Assembly: GCA_964409645.1 (NCBI GenBank)
Contig: CAYPEK010000012.1
Span: forward strand, 1 to 62,706
Source: CAYPEK01 sp964409645
Lineage (GTDB): Bacteria; UBP15; UBA6099
Length of the DNA: 62,706 nt
Reading direction: 5' to 3'
The notes beneath the pieces were generated by a model. It did no database searches and had not been told where the DNA came from. It saw only the letters and a program-made list of their open reading frames with translations. The position numbers and the translations under genes were made by a program. Of the stretch, positions 9,304 through 18,415 are shown in pieces. Each line of letters starts with the position of its first letter. Position 1 is the first letter of the stretch.

Positions 9304-10284
9304 ATGCCGGCGAATCTGACGCCCGAATACAAAAAAGCGGAAGAGGCTTTTCGAGCCGCGAAAACACGCGAAGAGAAGATCGCGGCGCTCGAACACATGA
9401 TGGCGGTCATCCCCAAACACAAAGGGACAGACCACCTTCAGGGCGACCTCAAAAAACGCCTCAGCAAACTCCGCGACATGGACGACAGGTCGGGCGGCAA
9501 GCGCACCGACCCTTACCGGATCGAACGTGAAGGCGCCGCGCAGGTTGTCATCATCGGGCCACCCAATTCCGGTAAATCGTCGCTACTTTCCGTACTGACA
9601 AATGCGAAATCGGAAGTCGCGCCCTACCCGTTCACAACCGCTCGGCCGATCCCCGGTATGATGGATTTCGAGGACATTCAAATTCAACTTATCGACACCG
9701 GTCCGGCCACTCAGGACAGATTCGAACAATACCACTCCAATCTTACGCGCAATTCCGATCTCGTTCTTCTCACAATCGATCTCGGAGACTCCGATCCGGC
9801 GGCATCGTTGCGTCTAATGATAGATTTATTCGAGTCGAAAAGAATCAGATTCGGCGATGCTCCCGAAGAAGTCACCGAATACGGCGTCGCATACAAGAAA
9901 GCACTGATTCTGGTCAACAAATGCGATCTCGATGAAGACGACATTCTTATAAATTCATTCCTTGAATCATTTAAAACGGAACTGCCGGTCGCGCCTGTAT
10001 CGGCCAAAACCGGGACGGGACTGGAAGAACTTCGACGGAAGATATTCGACGGACTCAACGTGATCCGAGTTTATTCGAAACTGCCGGGCCGGCCGCCCGA
10101 CATGGACGCGCCGTTCGTTCTTCCGATGGGCAGTTCCATCATGGACGTTGCAAAGACAGTGCACAACGACTTCGCGAATAATTTAAAATACGCCCGCATC
10201 TGGGGCTCGGAGAAATTCGAGGGGCAAAAAGTTCAGCGGGATTATATAGTTCACGACAAAGACGTCATCGAGCTTCATATATAA
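9304..10284 (+). CDS. DRG/Obg-like GTPase with C-terminal TGS domain
   Basis: The 326-residue protein starts with the charged helical stretch MPANLTPEYKKAEEAFRAAK, typical of this group. The P-loop is GPPNSGKSS (G1), the switch region YPFTTARPIPGMM (G2), then NKCD (G4) and SAKTG (G5). The last 75 residues form a TGS domain (PFVLPMGSSIMDVAKTVHND ending DKDVIELHI), usually linked to ribosome or RNA binding. The G3 position reads LIDTGPA instead of DxPG, so the glycine is shifted. An extended -10 (TGTTAAGAT, 9262-9270) precedes the gene. The GH31 gene begins 19 bases later. Confidence 0.9.
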   Translation: MPANLTPEYKKAEEAFRAAKTREEKIAALEHMMAVIPKHKGTDHLQGDLKKRLSKLRDMDDRSGGKRTDPYRIEREGAAQVVIIGPPNSGKSSLLSVLTNAKSEVAPYPFTTARPIPGMMDFEDIQIQLIDTGPATQDRFEQYHSNLTRNSDLVLLTIDLGDSDPAASLRLMIDLFESKRIRFGDAPEEVTEYGVAYKKALILVNKCDLDEDDILINSFLESFKTELPVAPVSAKTGTGLEELRRKIFDGLNVIRVYSKLPGRPPDMDAPFVLPMGSSIMDVAKTVHNDFANNLKYARIWGSEKFEGQKVQRDYIVHDKDVIELHI

Positions 10285-10303
10285 TCAACAAAAGGAGAAA
10301 GTG

Positions 10304-12667
10304 ATGAGAAAATTATACCTCGCCGCGATAGCCGCAATTGCAATTATCGTTAGTCTGCAATCCGCGGAAGCAGCCACCCTCGGAAACGTAAATAGCTGGC
10401 GTGAAGGCGGAAACGCAATCGTGCTGCAGTGCGACGGCGGAGATGTTGCGATCAGCTTCATGACAAACGGCATCATTCGCTTCGAAGTTCTCTCTGAAAA
10501 TCTGCCCGGCAACGAGCCGACGCCCCTCTCGATCGAACACGGGCCGGGATCAGTCGGCGTCCGGATGGACAGCAAGATGAAAAAGATCATTTCGGGCGAC
10601 CTAATAATTGAGGTGACCGAAAAACCGTTCGGATTCACGTTGAAGAAAAGCGACAAAACACTTGTCAGGCTCGACCCGGACGGGATCGAGTGGAAAGAAA
10701 ACGGATCGTACAAGCTGTCATTCCTGCGCGAAAAAGGCGATGGCTTCTACGGCCTCGGCGAAATGCCCCCGGGCCCGTTCGGCACAAACACAGTGCTCGA
10801 CAGCAAACGTACGATAAGGCCAATCTGGAACCGACACATTCCCCCCTCCGATATGGGACTCCCCTTCTTCTACAACCCTGTCGGTTACGGCATGTACATC
10901 GAGAACCCGTGGAAAGCCGAATTCGATTTCACCACCGGCGGCACATTCAGCTACAACGCGGATGGCGGCCCGGTGAAGTTCTATATATTCGACGGATCGA
11001 ATGTCATGCAGATGCTCGAAAGCTTCGCAAGCGTCACAGGCACACCACCGATTCCGCCCCGCTGGGCCGCGGGCTATATGCAGTCCAAATACGGCTACAA
11101 AAATGAAGAAGACTACCGCTGGCTGATGAAGAATTTCAGGGAACGCCAAATTCCATGCGATGCGCTTATCTTCGATCTGGACTGGTTCGGCAACGGGCTG
11201 ATGGGCGACCTGTCTTGGAACAAATTTAACTTCCCCAGCGGCCCGAAATTCCAAAAAGAACTCGAAGGAAAAGGCTTTAAAACTATAACGATAGTTGAGC
11301 CCTACGTTTTTCAGGCCAGCAAGAATTTCGAGCCGGGCCTCAAAATGAAACTCTTTACGAAAGGCAAAAATGGCGAGCAGTTGGTTTTCCCCTTCTGGGG
11401 AGGTAAGAAAGCCGCGTTCATGGATTTCACGAATCCCGACACGCAGAAATGGTTCGGCGAGAAAGTCAAAGCGATCCACGATACGGGCGTAGATGCTTGG
11501 TGGACAGACCTGAATGAACCGGAAACAGAACCGGAAGATACTACATATTACATTGGTAAGCGCGAGGCGGCGCACAACCTCGAAGCATTTCTCATGAACA
11601 AATCGATTCGCGACATGTACGACGCCGAGTTGCCAAACGAACGCTGCTTTATGATGAGCAGAAGCGGTTTCTCCGGCATCCAGAGATTCGGTTCGAGCGT
11701 GTGGAGCGGAGACGTCACCGCCTCTTGGGCACACCTTAAGGCGCAGATACCCATCGCCCTCAGCACGAGCCTCTCCGGAATCCAACTATGGAACTCGGAC
11801 ACAGGCGGCTTTCACAACCAACCTTCCCCCGAACTCTACACACGCTGGATTCAGTTCAGCTCATTCTCTCCGATTTTCCGCTCGCACGGAAACCACACCG
11901 TCCGCGAGCCGTGGTCGTTCGGAGAAGAGGCTGAAAAAATCTGCAAAAAATACATCGATTTGCGGATGAGACTCGTCCCTTATCTTTACACGCTGTTTTA
12001 TGAGATGAGTAAAACCGGAGCGCCGATCATGAGACCGACATTCGTAGAGTTCCCGGGCGCCGACATTGATATCGCGAGTCAGTTTTTCTACGGACCGCAA
12101 CTCCTTATTGCTCCGGTTGTTGAAGAAGGCGCGACGAAAAAGAGTGTTTACCTTCCGGAAGGCAACTGGACCTATTTCTGGGACGAACAGGTGATCGAGG
12201 GCGCGAAGCGCATTTCGGTGCCGGTTACTCTTGAAACAATGCCCATCTTTGTCCGCTCGGGAGCAATCATACCGATGGCGCCCGTGATGCAGTACACCCG
12301 CGAAAAGCCCGTTGATCCCCTCACGATCCATTACTATCCGGCCAACTCGCTGTCACAGTACAAACTTTACGAAGATGACGGCGAGTCACGCGGCTACGAG
12401 AAAGGCGAGTCAGCAATAACCGCCATCGAAGCCGAACAAAAAGGAAAAACGATTTCAGTTCGTCTCGCGGCGCCGGAAGGTAGTTACGCGGGAATGCCGG
12501 AAACGCGGGCGTACGAGATTGTAATACACCACGCAACCGGCGAAGGAACTGTGACCGCAACCGGTCTTGATAAGGAACCGTCAAAAAAGTACGATTCGGA
12601 AAAAGGGCTCCTTATAATAACGACGGAGCGGACCGGGAAAGGATTTTCGCTCGATATTACCTTCTGA
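10304..12667 (+). CDS. Exported GH31 alpha-glucosidase/alpha-xylosidase
   Basis: A short signal peptide (MRKLYLAAIAAIAIIV, ending QSAEAAT) precedes an N-terminal GH31 beta-sandwich and the catalytic barrel. The nucleophile is D402 in AWWTDLNEPE and the acid/base D470 in WSGDVTASW. A C-terminal beta domain follows (YLPEGNWTYFWDEQ). GH31 enzymes release alpha-linked glucose or xylose, or act on sulfoquinovosides. The DLNEPE form does not decide between glucosidase and xylosidase. I take the ATG at 10304 over the adjacent GTG because AAGGAG is better spaced. Its distance from the GTPase gene suggests read-through, with no separate strong promoter. Confidence 0.93.
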   Translation: MRKLYLAAIAAIAIIVSLQSAEAATLGNVNSWREGGNAIVLQCDGGDVAISFMTNGIIRFEVLSENLPGNEPTPLSIEHGPGSVGVRMDSKMKKIISGDLIIEVTEKPFGFTLKKSDKTLVRLDPDGIEWKENGSYKLSFLREKGDGFYGLGEMPPGPFGTNTVLDSKRTIRPIWNRHIPPSDMGLPFFYNPVGYGMYIENPWKAEFDFTTGGTFSYNADGGPVKFYIFDGSNVMQMLESFASVTGTPPIPPRWAAGYMQSKYGYKNEEDYRWLMKNFRERQIPCDALIFDLDWFGNGLMGDLSWNKFNFPSGPKFQKELEGKGFKTITIVEPYVFQASKNFEPGLKMKLFTKGKNGEQLVFPFWGGKKAAFMDFTNPDTQKWFGEKVKAIHDTGVDAWWTDLNEPETEPEDTTYYIGKREAAHNLEAFLMNKSIRDMYDAELPNERCFMMSRSGFSGIQRFGSSVWSGDVTASWAHLKAQIPIALSTSLSGIQLWNSDTGGFHNQPSPELYTRWIQFSSFSPIFRSHGNHTVREPWSFGEEAEKICKKYIDLRMRLVPYLYTLFYEMSKTGAPIMRPTFVEFPGADIDIASQFFYGPQLLIAPVVEEGATKKSVYLPEGNWTYFWDEQVIEGAKRISVPVTLETMPIFVRSGAIIPMAPVMQYTREKPVDPLTIHYYPANSLSQYKLYEDDGESRGYEKGESAITAIEAEQKGKTISVRLAAPEGSYAGMPETRAYEIVIHHATGEGTVTATGLDKEPSKKYDSEKGLLIITTERTGKGFSLDITF

Positions 12668-12677
12668 AAGGCAGCCG

Positions 12678-13979
12678 ATGATTAACACAGTCAGACCAAG
12701 AGTAATTCTTAGAAGATGCAGCGAACCCGATCCCGACAAGGTGCACGAGATAATACACGAATGTTTCGTGGATCTCGGAATCAGGCCCATCGGACGCGTT
12801 CTGATAAAACCCAACTGCGTCACCGCGAACAAAGTCTATATACACCATTCATATACTCATCCCGGCGTCATAGAGGGCCTTGTCCGCGAACTCAAGAATA
12901 ATGATTCGGTCACGCAGATTACCTTGGGCGAATCGAGCGCGTTCGGAATTCCTCCCGGCCTCTTCATGAACGAAGCCGGCTATGAAGAACTCGCCGCAAA
13001 ACTAAAAATCAGGCTCGTGGATTTTAACGAAGACAAGTCGAACTGGATCGATCTGAAAAAGTCGATGCATCATGAAGGATTCAACGTCGCACAGAGTATC
13101 ATGGAGGCTGACTTCAAAATCTGGGCGCCGAAACTCAAGTACCATATCTGCTGCGAAATCACAAACGCGCTCAAACTCAACATCGGCATCCTCCAGCACA
13201 GAGACAGAATGCATTGTCACGACGACCGGCTGAACGACAAGATAGTTGACCTGCTCGAGATCGGATGGCCGGACGCAGTCGTGACGGATGCCACTGTAAT
13301 CGGCCACGGTTTCGAAAGCGCCCCGCAAGGGTTCCCGCTCGGCCTGATCCTCGTCGCGAATAATCCTCTCGCCGCGGATGCCGTCGCAGGTGCGGCGCTC
13401 AACTACAAACCGGAGGAGATCATTCATCTCCGAAGGGCTCACGAAAGAGGATACGGCACTATCGACCTCTCCGAGATCGAGATCGGCGGCGATTACCCTC
13501 TCGACGAACTCGCCTCGAAAACAAAGCACATCATCAGCGAATATCAGGACATTCACAAAGTTGACACACCTCTGAAATTCTATTGCGGAAACGCGCCGGA
13601 AAGAGGTGAATTTTGCTTCGGCGGCTGCCTGACCGCTCTGAAAGGCTGCCTCGGCACCATAGACAAACGGCGTCCCGGCTCTGTTAAAAACTGCCGCGCA
13701 GGCGCCATCGTCACTGGGATATACACCGGCGACGTCATTCATCCCGGCCAGTCGGTATTGCTGATCGGCGACTGCACCAGAGTCGAAGGGCGGATCGAAG
13801 CGAAACGCGTCAAAAAAGTAAAAGGATGTCCATGCGGCGCGGCAAAACTTCTTTTCTGGGTGCCGCTGTTCTTCAAACTGCCCTCTCCGATGACGGAAAC
13901 CCGCAGCGCAATCAAGTTTATCGTGTTCAACATCCGGCACTTGTTGCGGAAAATCAAATTACGGTTTTCCAAAGCCTGA
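12678..13979 (+). CDS. DUF362 domain protein
   Basis: The 433-residue protein matches the DUF362 pattern: KPNCVTANK near residue 50, HPGVIEGLVRELK, LGESSAFG, then APKLKYHICCEITNALKLNIG, VTDATVIG and LILVANNPLAADAVAGAAL. The C-terminal part has clustered cysteines (CFGGCLTALKGC, GDC, GCPCGAA) that could bind a metal or Fe-S cluster. A final hydrophobic stretch (LLFWVPLFFKL) may associate with the membrane. DUF362 proteins are of unknown function; several are fused to ferredoxin domains, but this one is not. It starts 10 bases after the GH31 gene. Confidence 0.85.
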   Translation: MINTVRPRVILRRCSEPDPDKVHEIIHECFVDLGIRPIGRVLIKPNCVTANKVYIHHSYTHPGVIEGLVRELKNNDSVTQITLGESSAFGIPPGLFMNEAGYEELAAKLKIRLVDFNEDKSNWIDLKKSMHHEGFNVAQSIMEADFKIWAPKLKYHICCEITNALKLNIGILQHRDRMHCHDDRLNDKIVDLLEIGWPDAVVTDATVIGHGFESAPQGFPLGLILVANNPLAADAVAGAALNYKPEEIIHLRRAHERGYGTIDLSEIEIGGDYPLDELASKTKHIISEYQDIHKVDTPLKFYCGNAPERGEFCFGGCLTALKGCLGTIDKRRPGSVKNCRAGAIVTGIYTGDVIHPGQSVLLIGDCTRVEGRIEAKRVKKVKGCPCGAAKLLFWVPLFFKLPSPMTETRSAIKFIVFNIRHLLRKIKLRFSKA

Positions 13980-14031
13980 TTTTCTATTGCTTTTTATTTC
14001 AACCGGGGGGTAAAATACCGAAATCGCAGTT

Positions 14032-14059
14032 TTGATATATTTCATTTTGTTGCGATAAT
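14032..14059 (+). promoter_or_regulatory. Sigma-70-type promoter for the RsbW-like gene
   Basis: TTGATA (14032-14037), a 16-base spacer and an extended -10 TGCGATAAT (14051-14059). Transcription would start near 14066, leaving only about 15 leader bases before the ATG at 14081 and no visible ribosome binding site. Confidence 0.6.
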
Positions 14060-14080
14060 ACATTTCGATAACACAAAACA

Positions 14081-14482
14081 ATGGCCGCTGAAATCACGAT
14101 TCAGAGTTCTCTTGGCAAAATTGGGATAGTGCGCAGTTTCATAGAGTCTGAATTGAAAAATGTTCCCATTCTCGAGAAGGATCGAGCGACCTTGGTGTTC
14201 TGCCTCATAGAAGCTGTGATCAACGCAATTAACCACGGAAATAAAAACAATCCTAAAAAGAACGTTATAGTAACATTCGAAAACGCCGGTGACAGAATAA
14301 TTATGAAAGTTAAAGACGAAGGCGCCGGATTCAATCCCGACGGAATAGCAGATCCCCGCGAGCCTGACCTGCTCAATAAGCCGTCCGGCCGCGGCATATT
14401 CTTCATGAAGCAAATGCTCTCTAAAGTAACCTGTGAAAATACGGAAAACGGAACGCTCGTTATTTTAGAAAAAAAGCTATAG
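14081..14482 (+). CDS. RsbW/SpoIIAB-like anti-sigma serine kinase (HATPase)
   Basis: A single 133-residue GHKL ATPase domain: N box EAVINAINHGN (about residues 47-57), G1 box DEGAGFNP and G2 box GRGIFFMKQM. Proteins of this size bind a sigma factor or phosphorylate an anti-sigma antagonist with an STAS domain. No sigma factor or antagonist gene is adjacent, so its partner is elsewhere. It has its own promoter and lies between a DUF362 gene and rimO. Confidence 0.9.
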   Translation: MAAEITIQSSLGKIGIVRSFIESELKNVPILEKDRATLVFCLIEAVINAINHGNKNNPKKNVIVTFENAGDRIIMKVKDEGAGFNPDGIADPREPDLLNKPSGRGIFFMKQMLSKVTCENTENGTLVILEKKL

Positions 14483-14509
14483 AATTTATTCCATGCAATT
14501 AACTATAGT

Positions 14510-14538
14510 TTGACCGCCGCACACTCCACCGCTAAAAT
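14510..14538 (+). promoter_or_regulatory. Sigma-70-type promoter for rimO
   Basis: TTGACC (14510-14515), a 17-base spacer and TAAAAT (14533-14538). The predicted start of transcription near 14545 excludes the ATG at 14542 and supports translation from 14566, where AGGAG is correctly placed. Confidence 0.7.
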
Positions 14539-14565
14539 GCATTGCACTTATTGGGCAGGAGTATC

Positions 14566-15942
14566 ATGTCGAAACGTAAAACACCAAAAGCATATCAAGA
14601 TCAGGTTCGCGTCGCCGCCATAAGCCTAGGTTGCCCTAAAAATCGCGTCGATACCGAAGTGATGCTCGGGGCTTTCGCCGCTAACGGTTATTCTCTAACC
14701 GCCGACACCACCGACGCCGACATCGTAATCGTCAATACGTGCGGCTTCATCTCGGACGCCGTTGCAGAATCGAGAAATGTGCTCGCAGAGATGAATATGC
14801 TCAAAGAATCCGGAAACAGATTCACGCTCATCGCCACCGGCTGCCTCGCCGAACGCGAAAAGGAAAATCTCAGAGCCGAATTCCCTGAAATCGACCTCGT
14901 AACAGGCACATCCTCATCGGCGATTCTTCCGGAACTTATCGAAAAATCAGCACGCTCATCATTCGCGCCTCTCGATTTTCTCTACGACCACACACATCCG
15001 CGGCTTGTATCAACTCCGCCTTGGACGGCGTACCTTAAGATCGCCGAAGGCTGCTCCAACCGCTGTGCATACTGCATGATTCCGAGCCTGCGCGGAAAAT
15101 ACCGCAGCAGGAGGCCGGAGTCGGTTCTCATCGAGGCAGAGCAACTTGCCGGCCTCGGCGTCAAAGAACTTATCCTTGTCGCGCAGGACACCACACGCTA
15201 CGGAACCGACCTCGGCCTTAAGGAAAAACTACCCTCCCTTTTACGCGAGCTTTCAGAAATCGACGGCATCCATTGGATCAGGCTCATGTACGCGTATCCT
15301 TCGAGAATCACGAAAAAACTCGCCCTCGCCATCAGCGAAACACGTAAGGTCTGCCGCTATATAGACATTCCGATTCAGCACATCGACAACGAGATTCTCA
15401 AATCAATGAATCGGCGTGGAGGCGAGGTCGCAATACGCCGCGCAATAGATACTCTGCGGTCGGCAGTGCCGGATATCTGCATCCGCACAACGATTATGGT
15501 CGGATTTCCCGGTGAAACGAGACGCCGGTTCAACCGTCTTAAGAAATTCGTCGCGGAAACAGGGTTTGACAAGCTTGGCGCATTCGCGTTTTCGCCGGAA
15601 GCAGGAACCGCTGCGGCGGCGATGCCGAATCAGGTGCGCGAAGAAGAGAAACAGGCCCGCTTGGATGAATTGATGGAACTTCAACAGGAGATTTCGATAC
15701 GAAAGAACCGCGAAATGATTGGAAAAACAATAGAGACGCTTGTCGAAGAGACAAACATCCGTCTCGACGGCGACATCACCGCGAAAATGAAGAAAAAGAA
15801 AGTCAGCACTGGAAGATCGCAGCGCGAAGCGCCCGAGATCGACGGGCAGATATTTTTCACAGGTACTGCTCGTGAAGGCGATTTTGTAAACGTGATAATC
15901 GAAGACGCAGGCGAATACGAATTGTTCGGTAAAATAGTATAA
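14566..15942 (+). CDS. rimO: Ribosomal protein S12 methylthiotransferase RimO
   Basis: RimO adds a methylthio group to an aspartate of ribosomal protein S12. The N-terminal UPF0004 domain carries cluster ligands C23 (SLGCPKN), C59 (NTCGF) and C93 (TGCLAE). The radical SAM cluster is at C163, C167, C170 (EGCSNRCAYCMIP), followed by RLMYAYP and a C-terminal TRAM domain. SLGCPKNRVD and the MYAYP segment separate RimO from the tRNA enzyme MiaB. Residues 400-415 hold a basic KMKKKKVSTGRSQ insertion that is longer than I expect. Length 458. Confidence 0.95.
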   Translation: MSKRKTPKAYQDQVRVAAISLGCPKNRVDTEVMLGAFAANGYSLTADTTDADIVIVNTCGFISDAVAESRNVLAEMNMLKESGNRFTLIATGCLAEREKENLRAEFPEIDLVTGTSSSAILPELIEKSARSSFAPLDFLYDHTHPRLVSTPPWTAYLKIAEGCSNRCAYCMIPSLRGKYRSRRPESVLIEAEQLAGLGVKELILVAQDTTRYGTDLGLKEKLPSLLRELSEIDGIHWIRLMYAYPSRITKKLALAISETRKVCRYIDIPIQHIDNEILKSMNRRGGEVAIRRAIDTLRSAVPDICIRTTIMVGFPGETRRRFNRLKKFVAETGFDKLGAFAFSPEAGTAAAAMPNQVREEEKQARLDELMELQQEISIRKNREMIGKTIETLVEETNIRLDGDITAKMKKKKVSTGRSQREAPEIDGQIFFTGTAREGDFVNVIIEDAGEYELFGKIV

Positions 15943-15994
15943 TGTAACAATCAACGGCATTTTCACAGGCTATCGCGCCGTTCGAAGAATAAGA

Positions 15995-18271
15995 ATGTCA
16001 AAAGAAAGATACGTTTCAGTCAGCCCGCTGCTAGTGCCGGTCGAAAAAACTTTCGACTACGCGGTGCCTGAGCATCTACACGAAACGGTCACCGCCGGCT
16101 CGATGGTTTTGGTGCCGTTCGGCAAACGCCGCATCTTCGGCATGGTGGTGCGAATCACCGACCAGAAGCCGGACAGAGAACTTAAATCCGTCGAAGGCGT
16201 CGTCAACGACTTTAAAACCATCCAGCGCGACTTGCTCGGCCTTTGCCTCTGGATTTCACGTATTTACCTCTGTCCGCTGAATCACGTTCTGGACGCCGCG
16301 TTCCCGTTCCACCGAAAAATGAGCAAGCATGGAATCGACAATCAGTCTTTTCAGAATCTGCAAAAGCGTACTGTCCTCGAAAAATATGTTGTCATTCTTG
16401 AAGACGGACTCAAACACGCGGAGGAAAACAACTTCGCCGAGTTCAAGAACTCGCCGGCGCAGCGACGGATACTCCGCGCACTCCTCGATGAAGGCGGCGG
16501 CCTAAGCGCTCATAGTCTCATCGAAATCACCGGCTCAACAATGCAGACAATTAAGGAACTTGAAAAAAAAGGCGTGGTCGCCGTTGATTACGTTCCGCGC
16601 GACATGGAACCGGCCGGAGAAGCCGACGAGATCGAAGACCACTTCCGGCTGAACCCGGTTCAAAACAATGCATTCGAGGAAATCTGCACTGTCCTCAACC
16701 CGCAACAACACAAAGTATTTCTACTAGAAGGAGTCACCGGCAGCGGGAAAACGGAAATCTATATGCACGCCGTGCGCTGCTGCATCGAAAACGGAAAGAA
16801 AGTGATTCTTCTCGTTCCGGAAATAGCCCTAGGCACCCAAATAATATCACGATTCCTGAAGCGTTTCGCGGGCAGAATCTCGGTGTGGCACAGTTCACTT
16901 TCGATGACAGAACGTTTGTTCGAGTGGAACCGCATCACATCCGGAGAAGCGGATATTGTCATCGGCGCTCGCTCGGCGGTCTTCGCCCCACTCGACAACA
17001 TCGGCCTCATAATCGTTGACGAAGAGCACGAGGCCGCATACAAGCAGGAGAGCCACCCGCGCTATCACGCCCGCGAGGCGGCGATTCACAGAGCAAAACT
17101 GATCGGCTGCCCGGTCGTTCTGGGAAGCGCCACCCCCTCACTCGAATCCATACATTTGGCGCGCTCGAAAAAAATCGAATACCTCTTCCTGCCGCACCGC
17201 GTCGGCGGAAGCAAACTGCCGGAAATCACAGTCGTAGATATGCGGACGATCAAAGCGAGCCGCACGACGTCACTATTCAGCCCGCTTCTCATCGACACCA
17301 TAAAGGAAAACCTCGAAAAGAAAGAGCAGACAATGGTTTTCCTCAACCACCGAGGATTCGCGCAGTACATGCAGTGTTTCCGGTGCGGCGATTCGCTCAC
17401 CTGCCCGCAATGCACCGTGTCGATGAAATACCACAAAGATGAAAACCTGCTCAAATGCCACCTCTGCGGGTACGTTCAGGCGATTCCCGAGAAATGCCCG
17501 TCGTGCAATTCGAGCCAACTCCGATACTACGGTTTCGGCACCGAGCGCGTGTTCAATCAGTTGTCGAAGGGCCTCAAAGGCGCGCGCATCGAGCGAATGG
17601 ACCGCGACACAACATCGCGGAAAGGCGAATACCACCGTATAATCACAGCCTTCGAGGAGAAAGAGATAGACATTCTTGTCGGCACGCAGATGATCGCGAA
17701 AGGACTCGACTTCCCCGGCGTAACACTCGTCGGTGTCGTATCGGCGGACAGCATCGTCAACATGCCCGACTTCCGCTCCTCGGAGCGCACCTTCCAGTTG
17801 CTGATGCAGGTCTCGGGACGCGCGGGCCGCAGGGATATTCCCGGCACCGTCATCATCCAGACATTCAATCCGGACCACCCCGCCATCCGCGCAGCCGCAA
17901 GCCACAACTCGCAGGAATTTTACGATTACGAACTCGAAGTCCGCAAAGATGCGCTCTACCCGCCCTTTACCCATCTCATAAATTTCCTCGTTTCGTCCGA
18001 CAACCAGCTTCAGGCGCTCGAACTATCGAACGACCTCGCAGCACGCCTCGAAGAAGCGTTCACTCCAATGATCGAAAAACATTACTTCGGAATACTCGGA
18101 CCGGCCGAAGCGCCCTTCTTCAAACTCCATAACAAGTACCGCTATTTCGTGCTCATCCGCAGCGAAGCCCTCAAAGAACTCCTCTCCGTAGCGCAGTCGG
18201 TTTACAACTCATTCGACCCCGATACGAGACGCCTGATAGCAATAGATGTGCATCCCCAGTCAATGATGTAG
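15995..18271 (+). CDS. priA: Primosomal replication restart helicase PriA
   Basis: PriA reloads the replicative helicase at stalled forks. The 758-residue protein has the N-terminal 3'-end-binding domain (VEKTFDYAVPE), Walker A GVTGSGKTE near residue 246, the DEEH box (IIVDEEHEAAYKQE), ARYHAREAA-like HPRYHAREAA, and the zinc motifs CFRCGDSLTCPQC and CHLCG...CPSC. The helicase C-terminal lobe follows (GTQMIAKGLDFPGVTLVGVV, QVSGRAGR). All catalytic motifs are intact. The stop is followed by a T-rich run. Confidence 0.97.
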   Translation: MSKERYVSVSPLLVPVEKTFDYAVPEHLHETVTAGSMVLVPFGKRRIFGMVVRITDQKPDRELKSVEGVVNDFKTIQRDLLGLCLWISRIYLCPLNHVLDAAFPFHRKMSKHGIDNQSFQNLQKRTVLEKYVVILEDGLKHAEENNFAEFKNSPAQRRILRALLDEGGGLSAHSLIEITGSTMQTIKELEKKGVVAVDYVPRDMEPAGEADEIEDHFRLNPVQNNAFEEICTVLNPQQHKVFLLEGVTGSGKTEIYMHAVRCCIENGKKVILLVPEIALGTQIISRFLKRFAGRISVWHSSLSMTERLFEWNRITSGEADIVIGARSAVFAPLDNIGLIIVDEEHEAAYKQESHPRYHAREAAIHRAKLIGCPVVLGSATPSLESIHLARSKKIEYLFLPHRVGGSKLPEITVVDMRTIKASRTTSLFSPLLIDTIKENLEKKEQTMVFLNHRGFAQYMQCFRCGDSLTCPQCTVSMKYHKDENLLKCHLCGYVQAIPEKCPSCNSSQLRYYGFGTERVFNQLSKGLKGARIERMDRDTTSRKGEYHRIITAFEEKEIDILVGTQMIAKGLDFPGVTLVGVVSADSIVNMPDFRSSERTFQLLMQVSGRAGRRDIPGTVIIQTFNPDHPAIRAAASHNSQEFYDYELEVRKDALYPPFTHLINFLVSSDNQLQALELSNDLAARLEEAFTPMIEKHYFGILGPAEAPFFKLHNKYRYFVLIRSEALKELLSVAQSVYNSFDPDTRRLIAIDVHPQSMM

Positions 18272-18297
18272 CTTTTTTTTGGATATTATTTACAGGG

Positions 18298-18408
18298 CCG
18301 GTTTTCGGAACCATCAAACCGGACAGTAGAAGTTTGCTTTTTAGCAAGCGGAGCGGTAAAAACAGGGTGCAGTCAGGATACCAAAGGCTAATTTAACCTG
18401 CTTTTGGT
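18298..18408 (+). promoter_or_regulatory. Structured leader before the DNA methyltransferase gene
   Basis: Three inverted repeats follow one another between priA and the methyltransferase start. They are CCGGTTT / AAACCGG (18298-18322), TTGCT / AGCAA with a T4 loop (18334-18347), and ACCAAAGGC / GCTTTTGGT (18380-18408, one G-U pair, 11-base loop). The last arm ends seven bases before the ATG, where no good ribosome binding site is seen. AGTCAGGATACC at 18371-18382 resembles the 3' end of cobalamin riboswitches, but the diagnostic GCCACTG box is missing. It could be a translational control element or an unrecognised RNA. Confidence 0.4.
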
Positions 18409-18415
18409 GTCGTGT

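Noticed and set aside
10718..11785. Long open frame antisense to the GH31 gene
   Set aside because: A 355-codon minus-strand frame exists, but it has no family motif and mirrors the codon bias of the real gene. The same holds for 13002-13940 and 30630-31589.
18298..18415. Cobalamin riboswitch before the methyltransferase
   Set aside because: Only the 3' tail-like AGTCAGGATACC is present. The invariant GCCACTG box and the GGTGNNA...TCC segment are missing, and the downstream gene has no link to B12.
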